Notes under the pieces: generated by a model
Told to the model about the DNA's origin: nothing
The model's database searches: none
What the model saw: the letters and a program-made list of their open reading frames with translations, nothing else
Translations under genes and position numbers: made by a program
Source: Spirosoma arboris
GTDB taxonomy: Bacteria; Bacteroidota; Bacteroidia; Cytophagales; Spirosomataceae
Assembly (NCBI RefSeq): GCF_009754945.1
Contig: NZ_WPIN01000026.1
Location: 1-64,000 of the forward strand
Length of the DNA stretch: 64,000 bases
Direction: 5' to 3'
Part shown: positions 1 to 7,027 of the stretch, in pieces
Layout of the letters: each line of letters opens with the position of its first letter
Numbering within the stretch: position 1 is the stretch's first letter

Positions 1-1
1 T

Positions 2-292
2 GGCAAGGCCACGGTTTTCCCGGCGGTATCAGTCGTGTTGCGAGAGGGAGCTTATGGGGTGTATCCTAATCCAGTGGTGAATGATCAGCAGTTTCGTCTG
101 AGTCTGGATGAGCCCGAGACGGCCCTGGTGAATTTCTACGGGGTAGATGGTCGTTCGATGCCGGTTCAGAAGTTGGGCGTTGAGTCGGGCAATCTGTTGC
201 TGAAAGTAACGGGCAAGCTCTCGAGTGGGGTGTACATTCTGACGGTAGACGAGCGTGGCCAAACCCGCAAGCATCGCTTGGTGGTTGAATAG
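2..292 (+). CDS. C-terminal end of a secreted protein with a type IX secretion sorting domain (partial)
   Basis: The reading frame is open from the left edge of the window, so only the last 96 codons or so are present. The visible part has the shape of a Por-type C-terminal sorting domain: a VYPNPV motif near the start, a series of short beta-strand-like segments, then SGVYILTV and a short basic tail ending in VVE. In Bacteroidota these domains send proteins through the type IX secretion system, after which they are removed at the cell surface. The catalytic or binding part of the protein lies outside the window, so its role cannot be told. A GTG at 35 could be mistaken for a start, but the frame continues upstream with normal coding sequence. 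Confidence 0.8.
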   Translation, partial: GKATVFPAVSVVLREGAYGVYPNPVVNDQQFRLSLDEPETALVNFYGVDGRSMPVQKLGVESGNLLLKVTGKLSSGVYILTVDERGQTRKHRLVVE

Positions 293-336
293 GATCTAAT
301 CCACTCCTGATTTCACAACATTTAATTCCTTGACAG

Positions 337-477
337 ATGAACACAAAGTCTAACCATATATTGCCAAGTTCGCCTAAAAAGGCGTACCAAAGCCCACGCG
401 TGAAGTCGCTGGGTAATGTCCAGAAACTGACACTGAAGACAGGGTCGAACACGGACACATTTGGCGGCCACTTATAA
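337..477 (+). CDS. Small peptide with a lasso-RiPP-type leader motif
   Basis: An ATG at 337 opens a 46-codon frame. Residues 17-32 read YQSPRVKSLGNVQKLT, which fits the Y-x-x-P ... G-x-x-x-x-L-T leader motif bound by the RRE protein of lasso-peptide systems. A short Gly/Ser/Thr/Asn/Asp-rich tail follows (residues 33-46, ending FGGHL). If the conserved Thr32 is the penultimate leader residue, the core would be residues 34-46 with Asp at core position 7, a possible macrolactam acceptor. No cyclase, protease or RRE gene is visible; such genes could lie left of the window. The peptide sits 44 bp after the stop of the sorting-domain protein and is followed by a clear terminator. It could also be another RiPP class sharing this leader. 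Motif seen; function inferred. Confidence 0.55.
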   Translation: MNTKSNHILPSSPKKAYQSPRVKSLGNVQKLTLKTGSNTDTFGGHL

Positions 478-501
478 ATACTGGCGAAGTCACTTTATGC
501 T

Positions 502-536
502 AGCGTAGCTTGCCAACAGGCAAGCTACGCTTTTTT
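502..536. terminator. Rho-independent terminator, probably two-way
   Basis: A perfect 13-bp stem (502-514 with 519-531) closes on an AACA loop and runs into a T-tract on the plus strand. It lies between the small peptide gene and the convergent glucarate dehydratase gene. Confidence 0.85.
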
Positions 537-548
537 ATTCCCTGTCCC

Positions 549-1853
549 TTACCAGCGAACTGACTGAAACGTCCACCCCGGTTGCACTTTCTGCATTTCG
601 ATTTCATCATCCCGCTTCGTTAAACCACAATCCAGGTAATTTTGATGTAGTTTTGCCAGCGTGACCCGATCTAATTCAACTCCCAGTCCAGGTTCAGAAG
701 GAACCAGTACAGAACCCTCTTCAAACTTGAAGCGGCCAGCTGTGATGACTTCATCAGACTGCCAGGGGTAGTGGGTATCCAATGCATAAGGTACTTCCGG
801 AAGAGCCGCTCCCAGATGCACCATAGCCGCTAGCGAAATACCCAAGTGACTGTTGGAGTGCATCGACAATCCTCGTTTGAAAGTAGCGCAGATACCTGCC
901 AGCGTTATGGATGAACGTAGCCCCCCCCAAAAATGATGATCACTCAGAATAATATCCTCCGAGCCAAGGGCAATACTACCAGGAATATCGTCAAATGACG
1001 TGGTACACATATTAGTAGCCAGGGGCGTCTTCACAGCCTGCCGTACCTTTGCCATGTTTTCCTGTCCTCGGACAGGGTCCTCCAGATATTCGAGGATAGA
1101 CTCCATCTTTTTGCCATACTTTATAGCTGTTTCAACCGTCCACAGCGCATTAGGATCAACACGAAGTGGTACATCAGGGCCGAATGCGTCATATAAAGCA
1201 ACCATTGCGTCAACTTCCTGCTGTGGTTCGAACACTCCGCCCTTCAACTTAATTGACTGAAAGCCAAACTCGGCGCACATTGCCTTCGCCTGTGCTACAA
1301 TGCCTACGGGATCTAAAGCCGCGGCCTGGCGGGCAGCAGCCCAACCCACTGCATTTGGGTCAGAATTGAAGCCTAGCTCCCCTCCTGCCCCTTCATATTT
1401 ATAGAATAGATAAGCCGCAAAAGGTACACGATCACGCAGTTTACCACCCAGTAAATCGACAACTGGGCGATTAGTCACTTTACCGATAATGTCCATACAG
1501 GCCACTTCAATAGCGCTGAAAATGTGAACGAGCTTTCGCTGATCCCAGGGAGCCTCCCCCCGTTGCGAGGCTGTTTCTGTCCCAAATCGGTTGACGAGTA
1601 CTTGCCTAATTTCATTGAGTTGAAAGACGTCCTTTCCAATAAGCAACTCTCTGGAATCATGGAGGGCAGCATCGATAGCGCTGTTACCAGGAATTTCGCT
1701 AATACCTGAAATGCCATCGTCAGTAACTAACTCGACAATGGTGCGAAGTGCATAAGGCGCGTGCAAACCAGCCGCATTTAACAGGGGTGGATCGACAATG
1801 GCAATGGGCGTAATACTGATTTCTTTAATTCGAGGACCCGGTTTGTTGCGCAT
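549..1853 (-). CDS. gudD: Glucarate dehydratase-like enzyme (enolase superfamily)
   Basis: This 434-residue protein belongs to the mandelate racemase/enolase superfamily and resembles D-glucarate dehydratase over its full length, including the family's closing GWTF motif. That enzyme removes water from D-glucarate to give 5-keto-4-deoxyglucarate in the cytoplasm. Visible active-site elements are KLK at 202-204, the metal-ligand region around D233 and E258, N281, and the HSNSH segment at 332-336 that holds the catalytic His. It is the last gene of a minus-strand group with a GntP-type permease and an HpcH-type aldolase, which supply import and the next catabolic step. This context supports a sugar-acid role. 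Galactarate or a related aldarate as substrate cannot be ruled out by sequence alone. Confidence 0.85.
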   Translation of the reverse strand: MRNKPGPRIKEISITPIAIVDPPLLNAAGLHAPYALRTIVELVTDDGISGISEIPGNSAIDAALHDSRELLIGKDVFQLNEIRQVLVNRFGTETASQRGEAPWDQRKLVHIFSAIEVACMDIIGKVTNRPVVDLLGGKLRDRVPFAAYLFYKYEGAGGELGFNSDPNAVGWAAARQAAALDPVGIVAQAKAMCAEFGFQSIKLKGGVFEPQQEVDAMVALYDAFGPDVPLRVDPNALWTVETAIKYGKKMESILEYLEDPVRGQENMAKVRQAVKTPLATNMCTTSFDDIPGSIALGSEDIILSDHHFWGGLRSSITLAGICATFKRGLSMHSNSHLGISLAAMVHLGAALPEVPYALDTHYPWQSDEVITAGRFKFEEGSVLVPSEPGLGVELDRVTLAKLHQNYLDCGLTKRDDEIEMQKVQPGWTFQSVRW

Positions 1854-1903
1854 AGAGTATAGTATATCAACTTAATTTAGATCATGTTACAACCTGTTCT
1901 GCC

Positions 1904-3349
1904 TTATACTAATGGAAACAATTGAGCAGCAACCAGTATGATAACCAGACCGGTTAAGCCCATGACCACAAGCAATGGTGAAATGGTTTTTAACGCTTCC
2001 TGCTCAGTTAAGTTGCTCAACTTGCAAATAATCCAAAAACCTGCGTCATTCATCCAGGGAACCAATTTTGAACCACAGCCAATTGCCAATCCCAGATATA
2101 AGGGATGAAACGCCAGATTAGCATTTCCCGCCATTCCTGATAGAATTCCCGAAGCCGTAATCAAGGCTACCGTAGCAGATCCCTGGGCCGTACGAACAAC
2201 AGAGGCAATGAGAAACGCCAGTGGAATTAACGCCATCTGATAATCTTTGGTCATGTCGGCAATTTTCGCGCTAATGCCCGTCTGTTGCAGCATACCACCA
2301 AACGCTCCGCCTGCTGCGGTTATTAATATAATACCTCCTCCGCTCATGAGAGCTGCCTGCACAAAAGGCGTTAGCCCTTCTTTGCTGCCTCGTTTTTGCC
2401 AGGTTAGTATCAATAAGGCGACAATACCTCCCATAATTATAGCGATGTTCTTATCACCAAAGAATTTGATCAAGCTCAGTAGTTTCACTAAAAAAGGTGA
2501 CTGACTGAGAGGTACGCCCGGCGTCGCCAGGGCATTGAGAGCAGTATCAGCGCAAATAAACACAAGCGGTAGTAACACTGGCAGTAATGACACCCCTAGC
2601 GAAGGCAGGTGCCGGTCTTCTTTAGCCGCGACCAATTTGAGATCTTCCAGTCGGGCATCCAGCGAGTCCCTCAACGGTATAGGCCATTTACGGTTAGCCC
2701 AAAGGGCAAAAAAATAGCCTGCCGTAATTGTAAAAAGGCCTACGATGGTTCCTCCAATCATCATCATCCCAATTGGAATCTTCATTTCGCCGACCAGAAA
2801 TAAGGGCCCTGGCGCAGGAGGAACCAGTGAGTTGGCCATAGCAGCGCCGGCCATAATGCAAAGTACCAGTAACAGATAATTTTTACCGATTCGCAGCGTC
2901 ATGGCTTTGGCCAGGGGCATCATCAGAAAAATAACTGTATCAAAAAACACGGGTATCCCCAGAAAAAAGCTACTAACCAAAAAGGCAATAGGTGCCTTCT
3001 CAATACCAGTTAGCCGCAGCATAGATCGGATAATTCGTTCAGCGGCTCCACTCTCGAGCATGCTTTTCCCAATAATGGCAGCCATAGCAATCAGGATGCC
3101 TATTTTGCCACAGGTGTTCCCAAATTCGGTGGCAATCCGTTCGCCAATGCCTTTTTTGGCTAATGCTAATGCTGCTGCTGGTGCAGTTCCCTTCGACAAA
3201 GCAAATTGTTCGATAGCCGAAGCTGGTGTCAGTAAAGCCACAGCGAATGCACCTAGCAAAAGCGCCAGAAACGGATGTAGTTTCAATCCAATGATTCCCC
3301 CCACAACGATTAATACACCTACGGCTAAAATAAAAAGCGGGTCAGTCAT
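1904..3349 (-). CDS. GntP-family gluconate/sugar-acid permease
   Basis: A very hydrophobic protein of about 481 residues, starting MTDPLFILAVGVLIVVGG. It has a dozen or so membrane segments and the family's Gly/Ala-rich segments, such as the conserved region near IPVFFDTVIFLMMPLAKA. GntP proteins import gluconate and related sugar acids by proton symport across the inner membrane. I chose the ATG at 3349, because the longer frame adds a polar stretch that is unlike the family and runs into the inverted repeat at 3391-3446. The gene lies between the aldolase and glucarate dehydratase genes on the same strand, so aldarate uptake is the likely task. The exact substrate is inferred. Confidence 0.87.
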   Translation of the reverse strand: MTDPLFILAVGVLIVVGGIIGLKLHPFLALLLGAFAVALLTPASAIEQFALSKGTAPAAALALAKKGIGERIATEFGNTCGKIGILIAMAAIIGKSMLESGAAERIIRSMLRLTGIEKAPIAFLVSSFFLGIPVFFDTVIFLMMPLAKAMTLRIGKNYLLLVLCIMAGAAMANSLVPPAPGPLFLVGEMKIPIGMMMIGGTIVGLFTITAGYFFALWANRKWPIPLRDSLDARLEDLKLVAAKEDRHLPSLGVSLLPVLLPLVFICADTALNALATPGVPLSQSPFLVKLLSLIKFFGDKNIAIIMGGIVALLILTWQKRGSKEGLTPFVQAALMSGGGIILITAAGGAFGGMLQQTGISAKIADMTKDYQMALIPLAFLIASVVRTAQGSATVALITASGILSGMAGNANLAFHPLYLGLAIGCGSKLVPWMNDAGFWIICKLSNLTEQEALKTISPLLVVMGLTGLVIILVAAQLFPLV

Positions 3350-3390
3350 TTGAGAGAGGATACGGTTGAGGTTTATAGTTGTGGGTTGGC

Positions 3391-3446
3391 GTTTTATTGA
3401 GTGATTCGGTTGTACCCATGGGTGCAGCCGAATCACTCAATAAAAC
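3391..3446. terminator. Long inverted repeat between aldolase and permease genes
   Basis: Two 27-bp arms (3391-3417 and 3420-3446) pair with only two mismatches around a 2-nt loop. The hairpin starts eight bases after the aldolase stop codon in the direction of transcription. It may terminate or attenuate transcription, or stabilise the upstream mRNA, and so set different levels for aldolase and permease. Confidence 0.6.
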
Positions 3447-3453
3447 CATAAAC

Positions 3454-4227
3454 TCATTTATATGCGGCTCTGAAACCAGACAGCTTCTGCGCCAGATTGC
3501 GAGCGCCATCGGCAACAAAGGTGGCGTCGGCTCCGCAGGCAATTAGACGAATTCCCAGGTCGTGATAGGTTTGGTAATCATTGGGGTTAAAAAACAGAAT
3601 GCCCGTTGATTTACCAGCTTTCTGTGCTGCGTTGACTGTTTCTTGCAGTGCTTCCTTAAACCGAGGATGATCGAACTGCCCAAATATGCCTAACTCCATC
3701 GACAGATCGGCTGGGCCGATGAACAGCACATCAACGCCATCAATAGCTGCCACGGCATCCAGATGATTTAGCACCTCCACGGTTTCAATTTGTACTACGC
3801 CCAAAATGGTCTCTCTGGCTTCTTCATAGTACTGGGTAAAATTCTGGGCAAAACCAGTAGCACGAACCATCTTAGCGACTCCACGATTGCCGTAAGGGGG
3901 ATAATGCAAGCCGTTGACTACTTTTTGAGCCTCTTCTGGGTTGCTGATTTTAGGACACATAACTCCTTCAGCACCCATATCCAACACGCGATGAATACGC
4001 TGGCCTTCAGCACTTTCTACCCGCACAATGGCACCTGCTCCTGTATGCTCAAGTGCCTGTAACTGACCTAGTACATCACTTTCAGAACCAGCTCCGTGTT
4101 CAAGATCGATCAATACCCAGTCGAATCCAGCCTGACCAACAATTTCAGCAGTTAGTGAACTGCCCAGATTTAACCAACACCCGTTGAGTGTCTCGCCCTG
4201 CTTAAGTCGTTGCTTCAGGTTTTTCAT
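3454..4227 (-). CDS. HpcH/HpaI-family aldolase (2-dehydro-3-deoxyglucarate aldolase-like)
   Basis: This 257-residue protein matches the HpcH/HpaI class II aldolases, which share a fold with GarL. In a glucarate pathway such an enzyme cleaves 5-keto-4-deoxyglucarate to pyruvate and tartronate semialdehyde. Visible features are the catalytic-base region LIDLEHG (H44), the substrate-binding Arg in AIVRVES, and metal ligands in VVQIET and in VLFIGPADLS. The ATG at 4227 was chosen because upstream in-frame codons lie in the divergent promoter gap and do not resemble the family. It is the first gene of the minus-strand aldarate group and is transcribed away from the Tat-exported enolase-superfamily gene at 4344. 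Substrate assignment rests on the adjacent dehydratase and permease. Confidence 0.85.
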   Translation of the reverse strand: MKNLKQRLKQGETLNGCWLNLGSSLTAEIVGQAGFDWVLIDLEHGAGSESDVLGQLQALEHTGAGAIVRVESAEGQRIHRVLDMGAEGVMCPKISNPEEAQKVVNGLHYPPYGNRGVAKMVRATGFAQNFTQYYEEARETILGVVQIETVEVLNHLDAVAAIDGVDVLFIGPADLSMELGIFGQFDHPRFKEALQETVNAAQKAGKSTGILFFNPNDYQTYHDLGIRLIACGADATFVADGARNLAQKLSGFRAAYK

Positions 4228-4343
4228 GTACGATAAAGGAGAGAATAGGGTGGCTTTACTTCTTAGCGTACCAGATTTGGGATGAGACCGCCCGGATAAG
4301 TCAATTTGGCTCAAATTCACCTTACTTACCAATCAAGCGTACT

Positions 4344-5759
4344 ATGAATAACCTGAAAAGAGAACTCAACTCTGTAACTCGGCGGGACTTTATAACCTAT
4401 GCCGGCTCGTCGATGGTAGCTTTGGGAACGGCAGGATTTACCCCTGGTTCGAGCGAGTCCATCAACCAGAAGCAGTCATTTGCCAAAATCCGGATCAGGA
4501 ATGTCAACGCTAATTTTGAGCGAGAGCCACTGAATCCATATCGGTTTAAAGGAAGTGCAATTACTGATAGTTGGCAAGCCATTGCCTGGCTTGAATCTGA
4601 ATCAGGTATTCATAAAATAGGACTGGGAACTCAAGGCGTTCTCTGGTCAGATTCAACCGTCTTCGCGGCCCATTCTGAAAGTGCGGGAAATGCCCTTATG
4701 TATGCCATGAGTGAATATGCGCTCCAATTGCTAAAAGGAACTTCCTTCACGAATCCGGTCGAATTAGTTGATACGCTCCTGCCCGAGGTACTGGCTTACG
4801 GAAAAAAAATAACGGGCAACCCAGACCTCCGAAAAACCTTTGCCCTGAATTCTCTCGTGTGTGTCGATAACGCAGCCTGGCTCTTATACGCCCAGGAGAA
4901 CAACATGGCTAACTTCGACCAGATGATTCCCGGTGCTTATAAACCGGGCTTGTCATACCATCATAATCAGGTGGCCTGTATTCCATCGTTTAGCGTGGGA
5001 ACAACAGCGGAAACGATTAAGAAAGCTGCCGACGAAGGGTATTTTATCCTGAAATTGAAAACCGGTTCGGCAGGTACGCAACAGGAAATGATTGAGAAAG
5101 ACATCGCTTTTCTATCGGCTGTTCATAAAGCAATTGGGCATTACGAAACCCCTTATACGAAGAGTGGCAAAATACCTTATTACTTCGACGCCAACGGCCG
5201 GTATGAAAAGAAAGAAACATTACTTCGTTTTCTGGATCATGCCCGAAAGATTGGCGCTTTCGACCAGATTGCCGTGATCGAAGAGCCTTTTGCCGAAAAT
5301 AACGAGGTTTTTGTAGGCGACATGGGTGTCCGCGTTGCGGCTGATGAAAGTGCGCATACGGTGGAGGATGCAGCTCGGCGAATTGAGCAGGGATATTCAG
5401 CTATTGCCGTGAAGGCCATCGCCAAAACCTTAAGCATGACGATGAAAATTACTCAATTGGCCTTCGAAAAAAAGATCCCCTGCTTCTGCGCCGACCTGAC
5501 TGTCAATCCTATTCTGGTCGACTGGAACAAATGTGTTGCCGCTCGTCTACCTTCCTTTCCAGGTATGACCGTGGGTTTACAGGAAACTAACGGGCGTCAA
5601 TATTTTAAGAACTGGGATACACTCATGAGTTACCACCCCAAAGCAGGTGCCTCCTGGACCCAACCCCAGAAAGGCGTGTACCTCACCGATCAATCCTTTT
5701 ATGAGCAAAGTGGCGGCATTTTTGCACCATCAACGCATTATGAAAAGCTCTTCAGTTAA
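4344..5759 (+). CDS. Tat-exported mandelate racemase/enolase-superfamily protein
   Basis: A 471-residue enolase-superfamily protein with an N-terminal twin-arginine signal: TRRDFI (RR at 13-14) before a short hydrophobic stretch ending near residue 31. The barrel domain keeps the expected residues: KLK at 237-239, DAN with D282, the EE pair at 313-314, DE at 334-335 and a Lys near 357. This arrangement is like muconate-cycloisomerase and dipeptide-epimerase enzymes, with a Lys on each side of the metal. The gene is divergent from the glucarate catabolic group with a 116-bp shared promoter gap, so it may act on a related sugar acid or lactone, but no substrate can be named. Export of an enolase-superfamily enzyme is uncommon outside Bacteroidota and Planctomycetota. 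Confidence 0.8.
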   Translation: MNNLKRELNSVTRRDFITYAGSSMVALGTAGFTPGSSESINQKQSFAKIRIRNVNANFEREPLNPYRFKGSAITDSWQAIAWLESESGIHKIGLGTQGVLWSDSTVFAAHSESAGNALMYAMSEYALQLLKGTSFTNPVELVDTLLPEVLAYGKKITGNPDLRKTFALNSLVCVDNAAWLLYAQENNMANFDQMIPGAYKPGLSYHHNQVACIPSFSVGTTAETIKKAADEGYFILKLKTGSAGTQQEMIEKDIAFLSAVHKAIGHYETPYTKSGKIPYYFDANGRYEKKETLLRFLDHARKIGAFDQIAVIEEPFAENNEVFVGDMGVRVAADESAHTVEDAARRIEQGYSAIAVKAIAKTLSMTMKITQLAFEKKIPCFCADLTVNPILVDWNKCVAARLPSFPGMTVGLQETNGRQYFKNWDTLMSYHPKAGASWTQPQKGVYLTDQSFYEQSGGIFAPSTHYEKLFS

Positions 5760-5825
5760 TCATCTCCCTTTAGTTTTGATGATTTTCTGCAAACACTTCC
5801 CCCATTTTATTGGTAGTTACTGTAT

Positions 5826-6440
5826 ATGCCTCTCTTCGTCATCGTCCGACACGGACAATCTCAGTGGAATTTAGAAAATCGCTTTACGGGTACTACTGAC
5901 ACGCCCCTTACCGACCTTGGGCGACATGAGGCTCGTGAAGCAGGTGCGCTATTAAAGGCTCATCAGCCTCCAAACTTCGGGATCGGTTTTACATCCGTAT
6001 TGCAGCGCGCTATTGAAACAATGGCAATTATCCTGGACGAGATTGGTCAGACCAATCTGCCTATTGAACGTAGTGAAGCCTTAAATGAGCGCATGTATGG
6101 CGACTTACAGGGCATGAATAAGCTCGAAGCCGAAGCACAATTCGGAGCTGAGCAGGTGTTTCGGTGGCGACGTGGTTATGAAGACCAGCCTCCCAATGGG
6201 GAGCGATTATCGGATACGCATGCACGAGTAGTCCCGTATTTTAAAACAACGATTTTACCACATCTCCAGGCCGGACAAGCGGTACTTGTGGTTGCTCATG
6301 GAAACAGTCTGCGAGCGTTACTTATGGAGTTAGAGCACATCAGCCCCGCCGACATTGAAAAGATTGAACTGGCCACAGGCATTCCCCGTCAGTACGAATA
6401 CGACCAAACAACGGGCGAGTTTCACTTGCTACCGAAGTAA
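5826..6440 (+). CDS. gpmA: 2,3-bisphosphoglycerate-dependent phosphoglycerate mutase
   Basis: A 204-residue histidine-phosphatase-superfamily protein with the phosphohistidine motif RHG at 8-10, ERMYGDLQG including the general acid Glu88, and the second catalytic His in VAHGNS (H158). The length and the YGDLQG motif match dPGM, which interconverts 3- and 2-phosphoglycerate in glycolysis in the cytoplasm. It follows the enolase-superfamily gene by 66 bp and may be transcribed with it or alone. A broad-specificity phosphatase of the same superfamily is less likely, because the dPGM-specific motifs are all present. Confidence 0.9.
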   Translation: MPLFVIVRHGQSQWNLENRFTGTTDTPLTDLGRHEAREAGALLKAHQPPNFGIGFTSVLQRAIETMAIILDEIGQTNLPIERSEALNERMYGDLQGMNKLEAEAQFGAEQVFRWRRGYEDQPPNGERLSDTHARVVPYFKTTILPHLQAGQAVLVVAHGNSLRALLMELEHISPADIEKIELATGIPRQYEYDQTTGEFHLLPK

Positions 6441-6478
6441 TAAAGAATGGCCCGCCAATGAACTAGACGGGTCACCAA

Positions 6479-6934
6479 TCATTTTACAGCAATAACTTCT
6501 ACTTCAATCAGCACATCATCGCGAACGGTTTGTGTGACGTTTTTCATTTCAACGATTTTTGGTGCTGTTGTAAAGTAAGACGCCTGAACAGATGTCAATA
6601 GTTGGGTAGCATTCTCACCCACCAGTGTGGTTCCTGTTCCATCTTTAACCGCATATTTTATCTGCGTTACATCCTTTAGACTCATACTCACTGTAGCCAG
6701 CGAAGTCTTTATATTTTCAAGTATCTGCTTGGTCTGGGCACTCAGATCACCAGGGCCTACCAAATCACCGTTGGCATTAAATGGGCGCTCCCCACATACA
6801 TACACGGTCTGGCCTGGAATGCCTGTATCCACTTTGTATAGATAACCACTTGGTACTTTGGCCGGAGCCGGTGGCTGAGCCTGACTACACGACGCCAGAG
6901 CAAGCCAGAACAGAAAATTACGAAGGTATTTCAT
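6479..6934 (-). CDS. RidA/YjgF-family lipoprotein
   Basis: A 151-residue protein with a lipoprotein signal (lipobox LASC, Cys16) followed by a full RidA-fold domain: a GQTVYVCGERPF segment, QTKQILENIKTSL, and a C-terminal VLIEVEVIAV strand. RidA proteins deaminate reactive enamine/imine intermediates in the cytoplasm. The usual catalytic Arg near the end of the domain is not clearly present (the region reads TVRDDVLIEVEVIAV), so activity is uncertain. The signal places this one in the periplasm or on a membrane face, which is unusual. The gene stands alone between a convergent phosphoglycerate mutase gene and the esterase gene upstream on the same strand. Confidence 0.8.
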   Translation of the reverse strand: MKYLRNFLFWLALASCSQAQPPAPAKVPSGYLYKVDTGIPGQTVYVCGERPFNANGDLVGPGDLSAQTKQILENIKTSLATVSMSLKDVTQIKYAVKDGTGTTLVGENATQLLTSVQASYFTTAPKIVEMKNVTQTVRDDVLIEVEVIAVK

Positions 6935-7027
6935 TAGTTTATTGGATAAAGTCGTCTAGTAACGTGCTATAAAATCGCTCATTCAGGTATGGGATAATCA
7001 GTATGGACAAGCCCATTAATACGCCGG

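Noticed and set aside
66..458. 130-codon minus-strand frame across the left-edge gene and the small peptide
   Set aside because: It is antisense to the sorting-domain coding region and has no protein character; the plus-strand genes explain the sequence better.
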